Positions 48,546-59,500 of a DNA stretch of 64,000 bases are shown in pieces. The position numbers were made by a program, and so were the translations under genes. The notes beneath the pieces were generated by a model. That model searched no databases and had not been told where the DNA came from. It saw nothing but the letters and a program-made list of their open reading frames with translations. Each line of letters starts with the position of its first letter. Position 1 is the stretch's first letter. The DNA comes from Cytospora piceicola (Eukaryota; Ascomycota; Sordariomycetes; Diaporthales; Cytosporaceae): the NCBI GenBank assembly GCA_023375675.1, contig JALQBC010000002.1, positions 2,046,001 to 2,110,000 on the forward strand. The letters run 5' to 3'.

Positions 48546-49323
48546 ATTTCCGTATGGCTCCGTATGGCCGAAAGGAACAGGCAATCTCGTAACGTATGTG
48601 AAGGGCAACGGTGGTATTTTTGGTAGGGGGGGGGGGGGGGCGCGCAGCATGCAGCTTGTCTTGCGATGATGCCAAAGACCATCCAGATAGGGCTCATGTA
48701 TCTGCATGATGACTTGCTGGAAATGTGCCAGTATATTTGGTTCTCATCATCTAAATGCAACGCGATTCGGCTCTCGTCAGCCGTATGCTGCATATGCATA
48801 GTAGTGCATGTCGAACTTGTTGCTGATACGGAACTGCCTCAAGATTGTACCTGACACAAACCCATATCCTTCGCATATACGCGGATGAGGACTTGTTCTC
48901 TAAGGCCTCTACTTGAATATCAAGTTCATACATGTATAGGTGTGGGAATCTAAAAGTTCCTTTGTTATCTGGCACAAGCCAGGGATAAAGTACATGCCAT
49001 TCTCATATTGAACCTGTAGCTCAGCCATAGCGTGATGGCTGAGATAGGGTCACTCAAATGCATAATACCGCAAAGGTGAGCGGTCTATTGGGTTCCCAGG
49101 GTTATTAAGGGGATAATTGTACCGACAACGTCCCGGAGGCTCTGAAAAGTCTTCGGCTTTGTGCACATTAGCCAGCGCTTGGGCGCGCTCAGTAATTTCG
49201 TCTTCATCGAGGTGACTTCTGATCACCACTCGAGTGCTTTTCAACTAGAGGCATTTCAGGAGTTCTATCCAATAGTAGTGTCTGTTGGCCTATTCTGAAA
49301 GGATTCCCACATCGTTCACCGTT
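48546..49323. other. Gap between MFS gene and SDR relic
   Basis: A G15 homopolymer at 48626-48640 lies just after the MFS stop. No gene is supported; a 64-codon minus-strand frame at 49244-49050 has no recognisable content. Confidence 0.5.
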
Positions 49324-50060
49324 ATGGCTTAGTCGAGTGTCATTCTCATCACTAGTGTCAGCAGAGGTATTCTATCACCTTTTAAAAAGTGTCCACGAAA
49401 ACTCACAAGCCGATTCGGGCGTAGGGAAGGCTCTCTTACAGACCTATCTCTCACGCCCCAACGTCGCCGTTATTGACAGTGTGCGCAAGAACATATCCGC
49501 CACGCCTGCTCATTGTCAATATCGAGTGTGCCTCGCCCCACCGATTTGTTCGAGGCCATCAGAGAGCTTGAGGCGGCAGGCACTGGGAATAGAGTTGCTG
49601 TGGACGTTGCCATCGTTAATATAAGCGTTTCGAAATTGCGGGCGCTGGCCTCGCTTACCAGCTCGAGTGTTGACGATATCACCGCCTTCCAGGTCAACAC
49701 ACTCGGCCCGCTTCTTTTGCTGCAATTCCTGACTCCATTGCTACAAAAGAGCAAGGAACCCAGGTAGGTATATATCACCAGTGCTGTTGGCTCTATCAGC
49801 GGCATGGCTACCTTTGGGGCCTATGTTGTTCCTGCCTTACCGTAAGTTGCCAAGGCGGACTTTGAACTATGTTACTCAGTTGTGCATTTTATAAAGTCCC
49901 AGTAACAAATGGTGACAGTCAACTACTATTGCTGATGGGTGTTTACGAGTCGAAAAAGCAGCAAGCTGTCCGGGGTGCCAACAAGAAGTAGCTGGTTGCG
50001 TTTGTTTTGCACCCGGGGTACGTAGAGACCTCAATAGCAGCCCTTCTCTACAATAGCACC
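49324..50060 (+). pseudogene. Short-chain dehydrogenase/reductase pseudogene
   Basis: Pieces of one SDR in order but in different frames. ATG at 49324 reads MA*SSVILIT with TAG as third codon, and a probable intron follows at about 49353-49407. Then come DSGVGKALLQTYLSRPNVAVI (nucleotide-binding TGxxxGxG region) and PRPTDLFEAIRELEA. NISVSKLRALASLTSSSVDDITAFQVNTLGP follows (the N-(A/S)-G-strand region and NxxGP), then LLLLQFLTPLLQKS. After a TAG comes YITSAVGSISGMATFGAYV (the catalytic Ser region), and further on LVAFVLHPGYVETSIAAL (HPG-xVxT). The YxxxK catalytic pair is not intact. It resembles the fungal NAD(P)-binding ketoreductase group. Several in-frame stops and frame changes make it non-functional. 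Confidence 0.75.
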
Positions 50061-52598
50061 AGAGTTCAATTTTGGGATTCGGAAACGATGCGGTGATAGC
50101 AGCTCGGTTGCTCCTATCAGTTCAAACCAAACTAAGGCCGAGGGAAAGGAGAAGAGTCACATACCAAGGAGCAGAGCACGATGCCATCATTACCTTGGTA
50201 AGTTCGGATATTTACCATCCCTACCTGCAAAGTAAGCAAAACCATCAACACGATGGAAATAGATTAACAATGCCACCCGCGAAGAGACATCGGGAAGATT
50301 CTTCGACATTATCGGAGGCGCCATCATCCCGTGGTGATATCCTGTCCTGTTACTACAGAGAAGCCATGTTGAGTTTTCCTTATCCAAAGCTCCCCGAGGG
50401 TCATTTGACCATATTCGTTTTCCATCAAGCAAAGCATCCCATATTTCTTCTCATGCAATAATCAGCCTGCAACACTCCCGGCAACTTGTGCAAAACAGAC
50501 AGACTCAATAGAGCCTTTTCACATCACCGAGCACAAAATATTGACTGATCGATGATACAGACTGGAATGTCATGGCGCTGTTGGAAAGAATAACGTTTGC
50601 CATGTTTATACTTAGTAGCCAAGTCTGATACAATTGGGTGCAAGAAGAAGAACACCCCAAAAAGTTCAGGCTTGTTTGCTAGTAAGAATCTCTACCAGTA
50701 TCATGAGTTGTATAGCAGCAGCAGCAGCCATCTCTCGACACCGTTGGTAGAATCTGTAGTGCAGGTCTGGGGTATCCGACAGAAGAGACTCCATGTACTC
50801 GTCGTTGTTCGGCTGGTTGTTCTCGTCCCTGTTCTGGTTCATGTTGCTGCTGCGGCCCTTGACCAGGAAAGTCAGAACGGTAGCTTTGTACGTGGTGATG
50901 AATTTTGGAATTGCTTCATCAGAAGCAGCTTACGCCGCAGCTTGAAATGCATGGGGTGGGGCGGCTTCCGTGCTGGCTTGGCCATGGCTTGGTGCTTCAG
51001 GGTCGTCGCTGATGGCAGAAACGCCTGCAACACTGGGGATGCTGGCATTGGAATTGTTGTTGTTATTGGCCGACGTGGGGGAAACGCCCTGGGGAACAAC
51101 TCGAAGACTCCGAGAAGGAGAAGAAGTGGCAGGCCCAGCTCCCGTTGGTTGCTGAGCAGCACTCCCACCTTGACCTGGAGAATGATCTCCTTGTGGTCGC
51201 TAGCATCGTCCGGAAGAAGTTTACTAGTTGCCTACTGAGATATTCTTTCTAGAGGAGGCCTTCAAGGGAACCTTGAATCAAATCCTCTGAAGATGAATCA
51301 CGGTGGATTATAAGGTAGGCAAGCAATTCACGCTCTGAAAGGCAGGTCTCATTTTTATCTCCTTTTCTACACATAACTAAAAAAGTACTTATTATCCTCT
51401 CCTTGTTGGAGCATACCAGCAACATTCTTCATGCCCCGCCCTACAGTAGTCAGTCAGTCCCTTTCAGACAGTGAAAGCATACGAAGTGAACAATCTATGT
51501 TATGAAGGGACTCTATGGTTGCCTAGATGGATTTTATGGTATGTTATAAATATTTATATAGAAAGGATGTCTAAGGATTGTTGTTGATTAATATCAACAT
51601 GTATTACCATTTAACCCAAATGGAGCTGATCCAAATAATTGTAGGCCAGACAAGACACTTTATTAGGCTACTTTCAAGATCAAGCAAGGCCTTGTGTCTC
51701 AGACTCTGCCCAGGTGGGACCATGCTGCTGTGTCCTTTCTTCCCAGGTGCGATAATGTGCTGAAAGATTTAAGATACTGGTACCTGACTAAAAAGGAGAC
51801 AAAGAAACAATAGATATTTGAATAGAGAGAGTTGAAAGGCTATAGCCACTTTCTCTCTGTGAATCAACAAGACGTTTCTAATCGACAAAAACTTACTTTC
51901 ATTTCTTTAAGGCAGTAAAGAACACAATGAATAGGATAAGTTAAGATAACTGACTGTAAACTCTGGTTATCAAACTAGCACACGTGCTTTCATATTTGTG
52001 TGGTCCGTGCGTCTTTAAGCCTTGTGTGTAACTGTTTATCGAGGCATATTACGGGGTCAAAGAGTTGTGAAAACCTATCTTCAGGTCAATGCTAAGCTTC
52101 TAGATATTCTTCGACTCCTAATTTCATAGCACTTCTATTGCTACTTGATTTACACACTCCCTCTCGGCCTGAAGCTCCCTCATACTGCATCCAGAACATC
52201 ACGCCCTAGCTGCACTTCAGGTCATATTAAAAGCTTATCTTCATACCTGTATCTACGCGTGAACCTACTATCAGCAACAAATGCTCTTTCAGAGCATCAA
52301 ATACACACAGACCAGTCACAACCAGTGTCTACTACACCCTACTGCAGCTCGCAAACAGGCGGGGGAGTGGGTCTCCAGGCACAAAAGGTAAGTACCTAGT
52401 TGCTCCAGAACTCCTGGGGGTGAAGACTGTAAAGCACGCTTTGATCTACGACCCTCCCTCCCGCTAGAACCTTCTAACAAACCTTTCAGGACGCAACCCG
52501 TTGACCAATCTCCTCTTTTCTGTTCAACAGTCCAAGACACTAACACCGACAAGCCCGTTGAAAGAATTTCGCATTCCCAAACAAATTATCAATCCAAC
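50061..52598. other. 2.5 kb interval with a degenerate coding-like patch
   Basis: Mostly A+T-rich with no gene. On the minus strand between about 51190 and 50690, a frame reads GQGGSAAQQPTGAGPATSSPSR.., PSVAGVSAISDDPEAPSHG.., FITTYKATVLTFLVKGRSSN and YMESLLSDTPDLHYRFYQRC. It looks like a low-complexity protein but has an internal TAA and several upstream stops, so it is at best a relic. Around 52394 a GTAAGT donor and a TTTCAG acceptor near 52490 suggest a leader intron for the next gene. Confidence 0.4.
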
Positions 52599-53062
52599 AT
52601 GTTCAGTATCGAGGAAGAAAGTATCCTAGAGGAAGTCCTACAGGACAAGGAAACCTATCTCGATGCTATCAGCCGTGAGCTACTGTACAATATACCGAGC
52701 AAGGACGATGGCATGGACAAAGTCCGTCAGTGGGCACTCCAGGTCGCCGGTTCTCGTATGACCCAGGCAAGCCTCGACCCTGCTAAGATTGTCTGGCGAG
52801 GGGCCGACCCCTACAACTTTGTCCCTCGAGACAGGGACGTAAGTATCGTCGATGCCTGCCCAGGTGCCCCATTTTTGACCATCAGGCTGCGCTGTCCAAG
52901 TCTATGCGTGAGCAGCTGCTTGCCGATGTCACCAGGCTGGTTCGTATTAGAAAAGCCGTCGACCGTGAGCTCACAAAACGGGAAATCAAGGCAAAACAGG
53001 AACGCAAGAAGCAGCAGCGGCAGCAGCGGCAGGGGCAGCAGTATCAACAAAATGATTTCTAG
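52599..53062 (+). CDS. Unrecognised 138-residue protein
   Basis: I recognise no family. Two exons, 52599-52838 and 52886-53062, joined in phase 0 by a 47-nt GTAAGT..CAG intron, 138 residues. The first exon is acidic and helical (FSIEEESILEEVLQDKETYLDAISREL) with a middle part DKVRQWALQVAGSRMTQASLDPAKIVWRGADPYNF. The second is a long basic helix, ALSKSMREQLLADVTRLVRIRKAVDRELTKREIKAKQERKK, ending in a Gln/Arg-rich tail before TAG. The splice turns an otherwise mixed-composition frame into one continuous coiled-coil-like protein, which supports the model. There is no signal peptide or membrane segment. A possible leader intron lies upstream. Confidence 0.55.
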
Positions 53063-53922
53063 GAATGAGCAGCCTGGACAGCCTTCAGAGGGGCCATCGG
53101 AGGATGAGTGCTGCTTAAGCTGCCTATTGACAGATATCAGTAAATCCTGAGACGAGAGTGGTGATATCGGTAAGATTGTGGTCAAGAGGTTTCTGATCAT
53201 CCTCTTCACCTCTTTCTATATGTGTATGAGCCTGGCCATTCTGGGCGTTATCCTCTTCATTCTGGGCGTTAACCTCTACATTCTGGGCGTTATCCTCTAC
53301 ATCTTCTGGAAGCCTATGTACGTCCACGGGTGCTCGTCCGCCTGTTCGTTCTGGGAATCTTGATTATTTGGTCTGTGCGGGCGGCTCTACAGACTCTTCA
53401 GGGGCGACCGAACAACCCACGAGTCCTCCAGTCCAGAGGCTGCCCAGGTGTAGCCCACGCAGTCTTGACTCTGGAGGTGGAATGGATGGTCTGGGTGGGT
53501 CGATGATTGCAAGGTTCCGTCAATACTTACCGGTATCCCGTTCCGACATCACAACGTTGGACAGAGATGCCTGGGGATAGAGGGAGGGGCAGCGATATCT
53601 GGATCGGGCGCAATATGGTCGAAGGAAGTCCATTTGACAGATTTGAATGAGGGTGTAGAAATTATTGATTGACAGGTGGTGGTGGCTGTGTGAGGGGGGG
53701 GGGGGGTGACATCGTGCTTAAAAAAAACAGCGAATTCCGAATTCTCCACTGTATCGACCCCAGTTGGACTTCTGAGTCAGGCCACTACTAAGCTTTCTGC
53801 ATGTCCCGAGGTTTCCAAACTTATCGTTCGATTTGTGCAAACTTAAACACCCTCCTTTCCAACCAGTCTCATCCGTCATAATATACAGTGAAGGCCAAAT
53901 TCTTGTATTAAACAAACCTTTC
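53063..53922. other. Gap between orphan gene and FSH1-type gene
   Basis: It contains the 21-bp repeat at 53238-53309 and a G13 run at 53694-53706. ORFs on both strands over the repeat exist only because the repeat unit is a multiple of three. No gene is supported. Confidence 0.5.
53238..53309. repeat. Imperfect 21-bp tandem repeat, three copies plus partial
   Basis: Units starting ATTCTGGGCGTTA begin at 53238, 53259 and 53280, with a shortened fourth at 53301. Minus-strand translation gives DNAQNEE-like heptads; plus-strand gives ILGVILF heptads. Confidence 0.8.
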
Positions 53923-54832
53923 ATGATGACAGAAAACGCTGCACCTGACTCAACTGGGCGTGCGAATAACAAACCTGCGAAGGGCAACAAGCAGCAGTCC
54001 AATAGCGATGGCAGCGCAGAAAAGCAGGAACTCAAGATCCTCATGCTCCATGGTACGTGTTTACCAGGATCCATAGCTTCCCCCTCTGTCTTCGATATCA
54101 TGTCTAAGTCACTTGACCACAGGCTACGCACAAACGGGCCCTTCATTTCGCTCTAAGACGGGGGCTTTAAGCAAGCTTTTGGGCAAGGGCATCCCGAGCA
54201 TCAACGCGACCCGAATCTATCCGACAGGGCCGCACCGGCTGCAACCGTCAGACATCCCAGGCTTTCAGCCGCGCGAGGGCGACGACGCCAACGCGGAGCT
54301 CGACTGCTTCGGGTGGTTTTTCCATGACGAGGAGCCGGGGATCTTGCGCGGACTTTCCGAAGGCATGCGCGCTATTGCTGAAGCTATTCGTGAGGTTGGC
54401 GGTGTCGACGGCGTATTGGGCTTCAGCCAGGGCGGGGCGGTGGGCGCACTGGTCGCAGCGGCGCTTGAAGGCGACCGGGAATTGCCTGAGGATGAAGAGC
54501 AGAGGGCTTGGACGGAGCGGCTACGTGAGGCAAACGGAGGTAGGCCGCTGCAGTTCTGCGTTGTCTACTCGGGCTTCGTCACGCGGCCGGGTGCGCAGCT
54601 TGGTTGGCTGTATGAGGGACAAATCAAGACGCCAACGTGTCATTTCTTTGGGAGTACTGATTCGGTGGTTGAAGAGTCGAGATGTAGGGGTCTGGCCGAT
54701 AAGTGTGTCGCTCCTGAGGTTGTCGTACACCCTGGAGGTCATCACGTGCCTGTGAGAAAGGAATGGGTGGCTCCGTTGATCGGATTCTTAAAGAAGGTCT
54801 TGGAGAAAGATGAGACGGTGAAAGCAAGTTGA
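53923..54832 (+). CDS. FSH1-family serine hydrolase
   Basis: Two exons, 53923-54052 and 54123-54832 (GTACGT..CAG), 279 residues. The split codon restores LMLHGYAQTG, the oxyanion-loop start of the FSH1 alpha/beta hydrolase family. A catalytic triad is visible: Ser145 in GFSQGG, Asp223 in GSTDSVV and His250 or His251 in PGGHHVP. WFFHDEEPGILRG.. is the family insert. The first ~37 residues are Asn/Ser/Lys-rich and probably disordered. Members are small cytosolic esterases or thioesterases; some fungal ones act in polyketide or NRPS pathways as product-releasing hydrolases. The nearest biosynthetic gene here is the NRPS-like enzyme 5.4 kb downstream, a suggestive but unproven link. An in-frame second Met directly follows the first. 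Confidence 0.9.
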
Positions 54833-55581
54833 GCGTAATTCTGCTCCAGGGCCCAAGGGATGTCAGACGCTATGAAGTATTACAATCAATATTGTTGCAT
54901 TTAGAAACAACAGAGGGAAGGGGTGCGAAGCAACACTTGCTTTGCAATAGCGAATTCTTGCACAACAAGTCAACATGGCAGGAGCTGATTGTCTTGCTGA
55001 TGATGGCTCTGTTGCAGCTCTACATAGTCGGGGTTTAGTCATAATCCTACAGATATCCTCAGAACTTGTGTACCGTTATATATGACTTGATACACCATGG
55101 ATGTCGGGGACCAGCCTTTGTAAGGACATCATCCCTCCTTGTCCAGTGCTGTTGTGCATATAGGCACCGGACGAAGTGTATCGGCATCCGTAACTGAGGC
55201 AAATCAATCACGGAAAGAAGGCCAGTGTCAGACATCTGGATAGTCCGAAGTGTTTGTTGCATTCAGCAAGTGACATAGAAAAGCTATAATTCTATAAAAT
55301 TACGCCCGCCGCGCTGGATACTAGGAAAATATAACTTCTATCAGTGCCGTACTGTAAGTATTACCGCAAGCCAGTCGTTGTCATAGCTCCAAAAATGATG
55401 AAGGGGGTAAGCCATGTGGCCATCCCCCCTCCCTGGTGCTGCTAACTGCGACACAAAGTCCATCCTAGGCTAAGCATATATTAACGTGCGTTCTAGATAA
55501 ACTAACTGCAGCATCTGATCACCCTATGGTCTTCAGACGATCCCATGCCACTGATCGCAACAAATTCGTCAAAAACCCTTG
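54833..55581. other. Gap between FSH1-type gene and secreted-protein relic
   Basis: A+T-rich; no gene or notable repeat seen. Confidence 0.55.
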
Positions 55582-56527
55582 TTATCCTTCGACCCGGCGG
55601 CTCTGTGCTACTGCAGTACATGCAGGGTATCGATTGTACATCTTCTTTTGCATACACGGGCAGGCACCTAGGGTCCACCATCTCTTCTGATTTGCGCTGG
55701 ACACCGACTCAGAGCTAAACTTGTCCGTTACAATCTGATACTTCCTCGCCTTGTCGTTAATGATGACTTCTTTTTGATTCGGCAGCGGGAGAATCCATTT
55801 GAGCTTAGACTTCATAACAGGTTTTAACTCAGGAGATAGCCGAATGAACACGAGCTCAAATTCTTGTACCTCGTCTCGTCACGGGCATCTTCGAACTCGT
55901 TGATGACTTTAACACCAACTGGATCCCCCACCTTGATGTTTTCCCAGTGGTTCCCAACCAGGACCGTGGAGCCACATGCACATGTGCACTGGCAGTTCTG
56001 TTCGACTGGTAATCGTTGCTGTTAGCAGAAGAGTTGTCGGTGGGGCAGTCGGCACTGCATGATGGTTCTCGTGAAGTTGTAGCAGGGGGGCGGGCACTGA
56101 GGCCACCTGCCGACAGGGCAGACGTGACGGACACAGGGAAAATCGAATGGAGGGATGATGAGCTCGGTAATTAACCGATGAGGGTCAATGTCGGGGTAAC
56201 TTTGCCTGTACTTTTGTAGCTTTAAGGTCCGTATGGCTTTTTTGTTCTGTGTGGTTCGCAGAACGTGTTTGTTTACTTGTCGCATGCTACGGCAGCATTG
56301 TCTTCTCGTTCAAATGTTCGATTTTCTTTATAGTTGAAGATATAGTCGACCTTGAGGCGGTCAGTCGTTGTTCGAAACGGATCTGATCTCAAACCCATTC
56401 TTGCCCGAGTTTGTCTTGTCGAGTTTAAGGAACTATGCTGAATGTGTAGGTCGCCAAAACACAAGTGCCTATGATCAATAACAATGGCGACAGCTAGCAC
56501 CATCAGCAACAGGATAATTGACTCCAT
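55582..56527 (-). pseudogene. Decayed Cys-rich, secreted-like gene, unrecognised
   Basis: Minus strand. ATG 56527 begins MESIILLLMVLAVAIVI, a signal-peptide-like start, and runs hydrophilic for about 70 residues. Downstream, in other frames, lie Cys-rich pieces FPCVRHVCPVGRWPQCPPPC (about 56155-56096) and QNCQCTCACGSTVLVGNHWE (about 56000-55940) that continues to VINEFEDARDE. A tandem 5-bp duplication (CTCGT twice on the + strand, 55870-55879) then shifts the frame. Ignoring it, the sequence continues VQEFELVFIRLSPELKP..through KWILPLPNQKEVI..to a stop at 55582. No intron pair joins all pieces cleanly. Function unknown. Confidence 0.4.
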
Positions 56528-59500
56528 GCCTACAGGTGGTCTGTGAATGTACTTATGCACATGTCAGCAAATTTCCAGGGAACAGACACAGTATAATTAT
56601 GTGATATACCTCCTTCAAAAAACAGAGGTAAGGTGATCAGACACTTACAGGGAGTTAATGGTCGGGGACACAAGCCATGGCAGACGCGGTTAAGGAGGTG
56701 GAGAGATGAAGGGAGAAGTGAATGGCAACAGAGATTGTGCGTGTAGTTTAAGTCGGCGGCATATTGTTTAGTTAACGTTTAGGCTACCGGTAATGTGTGC
56801 TTGACAAATTGGTCGTGGCCACAGGCTGCTGCTTACTGCTAAAAACAGCAACTGCAACACACTCTTCTGGCTTGCACTATATCAGCACCCTTCCCTAACT
56901 TCTAAAAGACGGTATCAATAACACTTTCTGCTTGCTTCTAGACCGTGACGCCTTCGTCGGTTGTTTTACATTATCTCCTAAATGGCAACCTCAAGATATT
57001 GTTCCCCTTCCCACCACTCCTTTCCAAATACCACCACGACCCATGCCTCCTACGTAGTCACCTTGTTTATTATCCCCGTACTAAAATAGCACCTGTAACA
57101 CCCTCAATTTCCACTTTCTAAAACTTACCTGGCCATCACGACATAATCAATTTCTTTCCTTCAATCCCAAAAATGGCAACAGTGTCAGCTCTCTTAAAGT
57201 TCTCCACTGACATCGCAGCCGTATGAACCCTAACCTTCAAAACACACTAACCTCGGCTGCTTGCGTCTCTTCTGCGACAATACTGTCCTAGAAGCTTGTT
57301 TTCCGTTACTCTGCCTACCTACTTGCCTACTTACCTACCTACCTACTACCTACCCATCTACCCAACTATGCAACCTGGGTATAGAAGGGTATCGAACAAG
57401 ACGTGTATACAGCAAGCTCTGCTATCAAGAAAAACTTTACCACGCATGGACAGGTCCCTAAACAGGCGAAAGAGTACAATATTGTTCACCCCCAGTTTGG
57501 ACGCAAAGCGGTGTACCCCTAGACATGTCAATTATCGAGTTCTGAGACATGAAGGTCCAAATACATTGTGTGGGATCACTCGCGACCAAAGTACCCCGGA
57601 AGCAGGAAGTTGCCGATGGCTGCGACCAGGCCCGTTATGGAGGAGACGAGACTACACCGGCGGAATACTTCAGCTAAAGTTTTGATGAGCCGGGAGACGG
57701 AGACGAACTTCGGATTAAGTTTGTGGGACTAGGCACTGGGTCATTGGGTGCGCCGTGTCGTTGGCTTCAAAGCCATCACGGGAGGGCAGTAATGGTCAAA
57801 ATAATACAGGATTGCGTCTTTCGTCTTTCGCCCGAGTAATATTTGTCTGAACCATTGATAGAACTGCCGTCATCCCTTTCACTAATGCACTGTGGCCCTG
57901 CGTCCCCCCTCCCTGCTCTTCAGTTGAACACTTACACAAGGCCACCAACCTCGTCGGACCGTCGCGCTCGCCCGGGTACTGCTGCCACCAACTGCCATGG
58001 AGGCTTGTGTATACACCTAGGTCAGAGGCAAGAGAATAACCATATGGGCGACTCAATAAGGGCAAAGGGACAGACTGGCAAACGGCGCAGAATATTGTTA
58101 GCTTCTCCAAGTTCTCGAGCCTGATTATCATGCGTGGATTTCGATGCTTGAGACCGCACTACACATCTCTTGCATCTACCTGAGGCCTCTGCATTAACTC
58201 TAAATCAACGTAGCAGACCGGACCAAAGCTGTAAGGACTTCAAGTGGTTATATTGTGTTCGTTTTTTGTTTGTTTCTTAGTCTCAAAATCCGCGAAGGTT
58301 TCTCAAGCTTGGGGTCAAAAGCAGCAGCCCATCGCGTACCCCAGGTCCACCGTAGATTTGGTCGGTTCCGTGTGCTCATAGATGTTTGCCTGTCCCCGCA
58401 AAGCCTTCAGACAGGTCATCAACACAATCATCAGCGAAATCGTCAAGAGGAAAGCGTCTGACCTCTCCGCCAATCGTCCGTGTTTTTGCGATAACTGATG
58501 CTCTTGTGCTCCCCTTCCGGAGGGCTATCGTTCTCGTCTGACGAGATCTGCCATCACTGTCCTGAGGGACAGATGATCCAGATACCACTGAAAAGGGCAT
58601 CATGATCATCAAGATGGCTCGCAAAAGGAAAAAGGATTCCGTCCGCCCCACGAGTCGATATTTGAAGGGGAATTGTGTTCAGAGGAAGGAACTCTAAAAC
58701 GATATGCATAAGCTTATTTCCAAAGTTTGTACCGTAATTCAGTGGATTGCAGAACCTTAGAACGGAGGAGTCATACAGCACCTGCCCAGGTGACGTCTGC
58801 TACTAATTACGAAAACAACACTATAGACTAGAACCGGCATCCCGGAGGCGTATAAATGAACTTGCAGTACCTATCTGTTTGCTTCCAAGTCCCGCAGCTT
58901 GTCGCTCTGGGCACTCTGCGCGGAGCTTTGCTCTAAGCCTCCAACGACCTTATCGATTTCATGTCCTCTTCATATCGAGCTGCCAACTCTGGGTATAGAC
59001 TTTAATTAGTCTCCACGACTTGCTGTGGGGCCTTGTATCTGGTCGTGCCCCTGTGCAAGAATTAGGTACGACGGAACACCATTTCTTGGGGCATCGCTAT
59101 CAACCCGGCAGGTCAGATGTAGAAGAAGGCGAAGAGACATATGTAGTTTTTGTAAGGGATCAATCAGCGAACAACAAAAAAGATAAATTGCGGGAATAGG
59201 GGTACGCCGCCGAGCTACATGACAAAGCGTAATTGTCGGGCTAAGTCGGGAGAACGACAGTTTCAGACCAGATGACCTCCTTCTATGCTCCGGAAATAGC
59301 GAAAACAGGAAAAATTCGAGCAGGAGTACGATAAGAAACAAGGAAGGTGGTGTCATTTCTGGCCTGTCCGGAAGCCATTCGGGGATACCCAAAGGAAATT
59401 CAAGTAGGGATGGCCAACTTTTTTTTTTTATTTTTTTGTTTTTTGTGTGTTAAATGCCATATCACACAGATTTATTTGAAAAACAACGTGGTGTTTGAAA

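Noticed and set aside
49050..49244. 64-codon minus-strand ORF with a charged helical start
   Set aside because: Too short, without any recognised match, and located in decayed DNA beside the SDR relic.
52811..53209. 132-codon minus-strand ORF rich in Leu
   Set aside because: The Leu-rich stretch is antisense to the Gln/Arg codons of the orphan gene's second exon.
53178..53363. 61-codon ORF with membrane-like ILGVILF heptads
   Set aside because: The hydrophobic heptads are simply the translation of the 21-bp repeat; no start context or other support.
57796..58131. 111-codon minus-strand ORF
   Set aside because: No motif or splice context; composition is not distinguishable from random.
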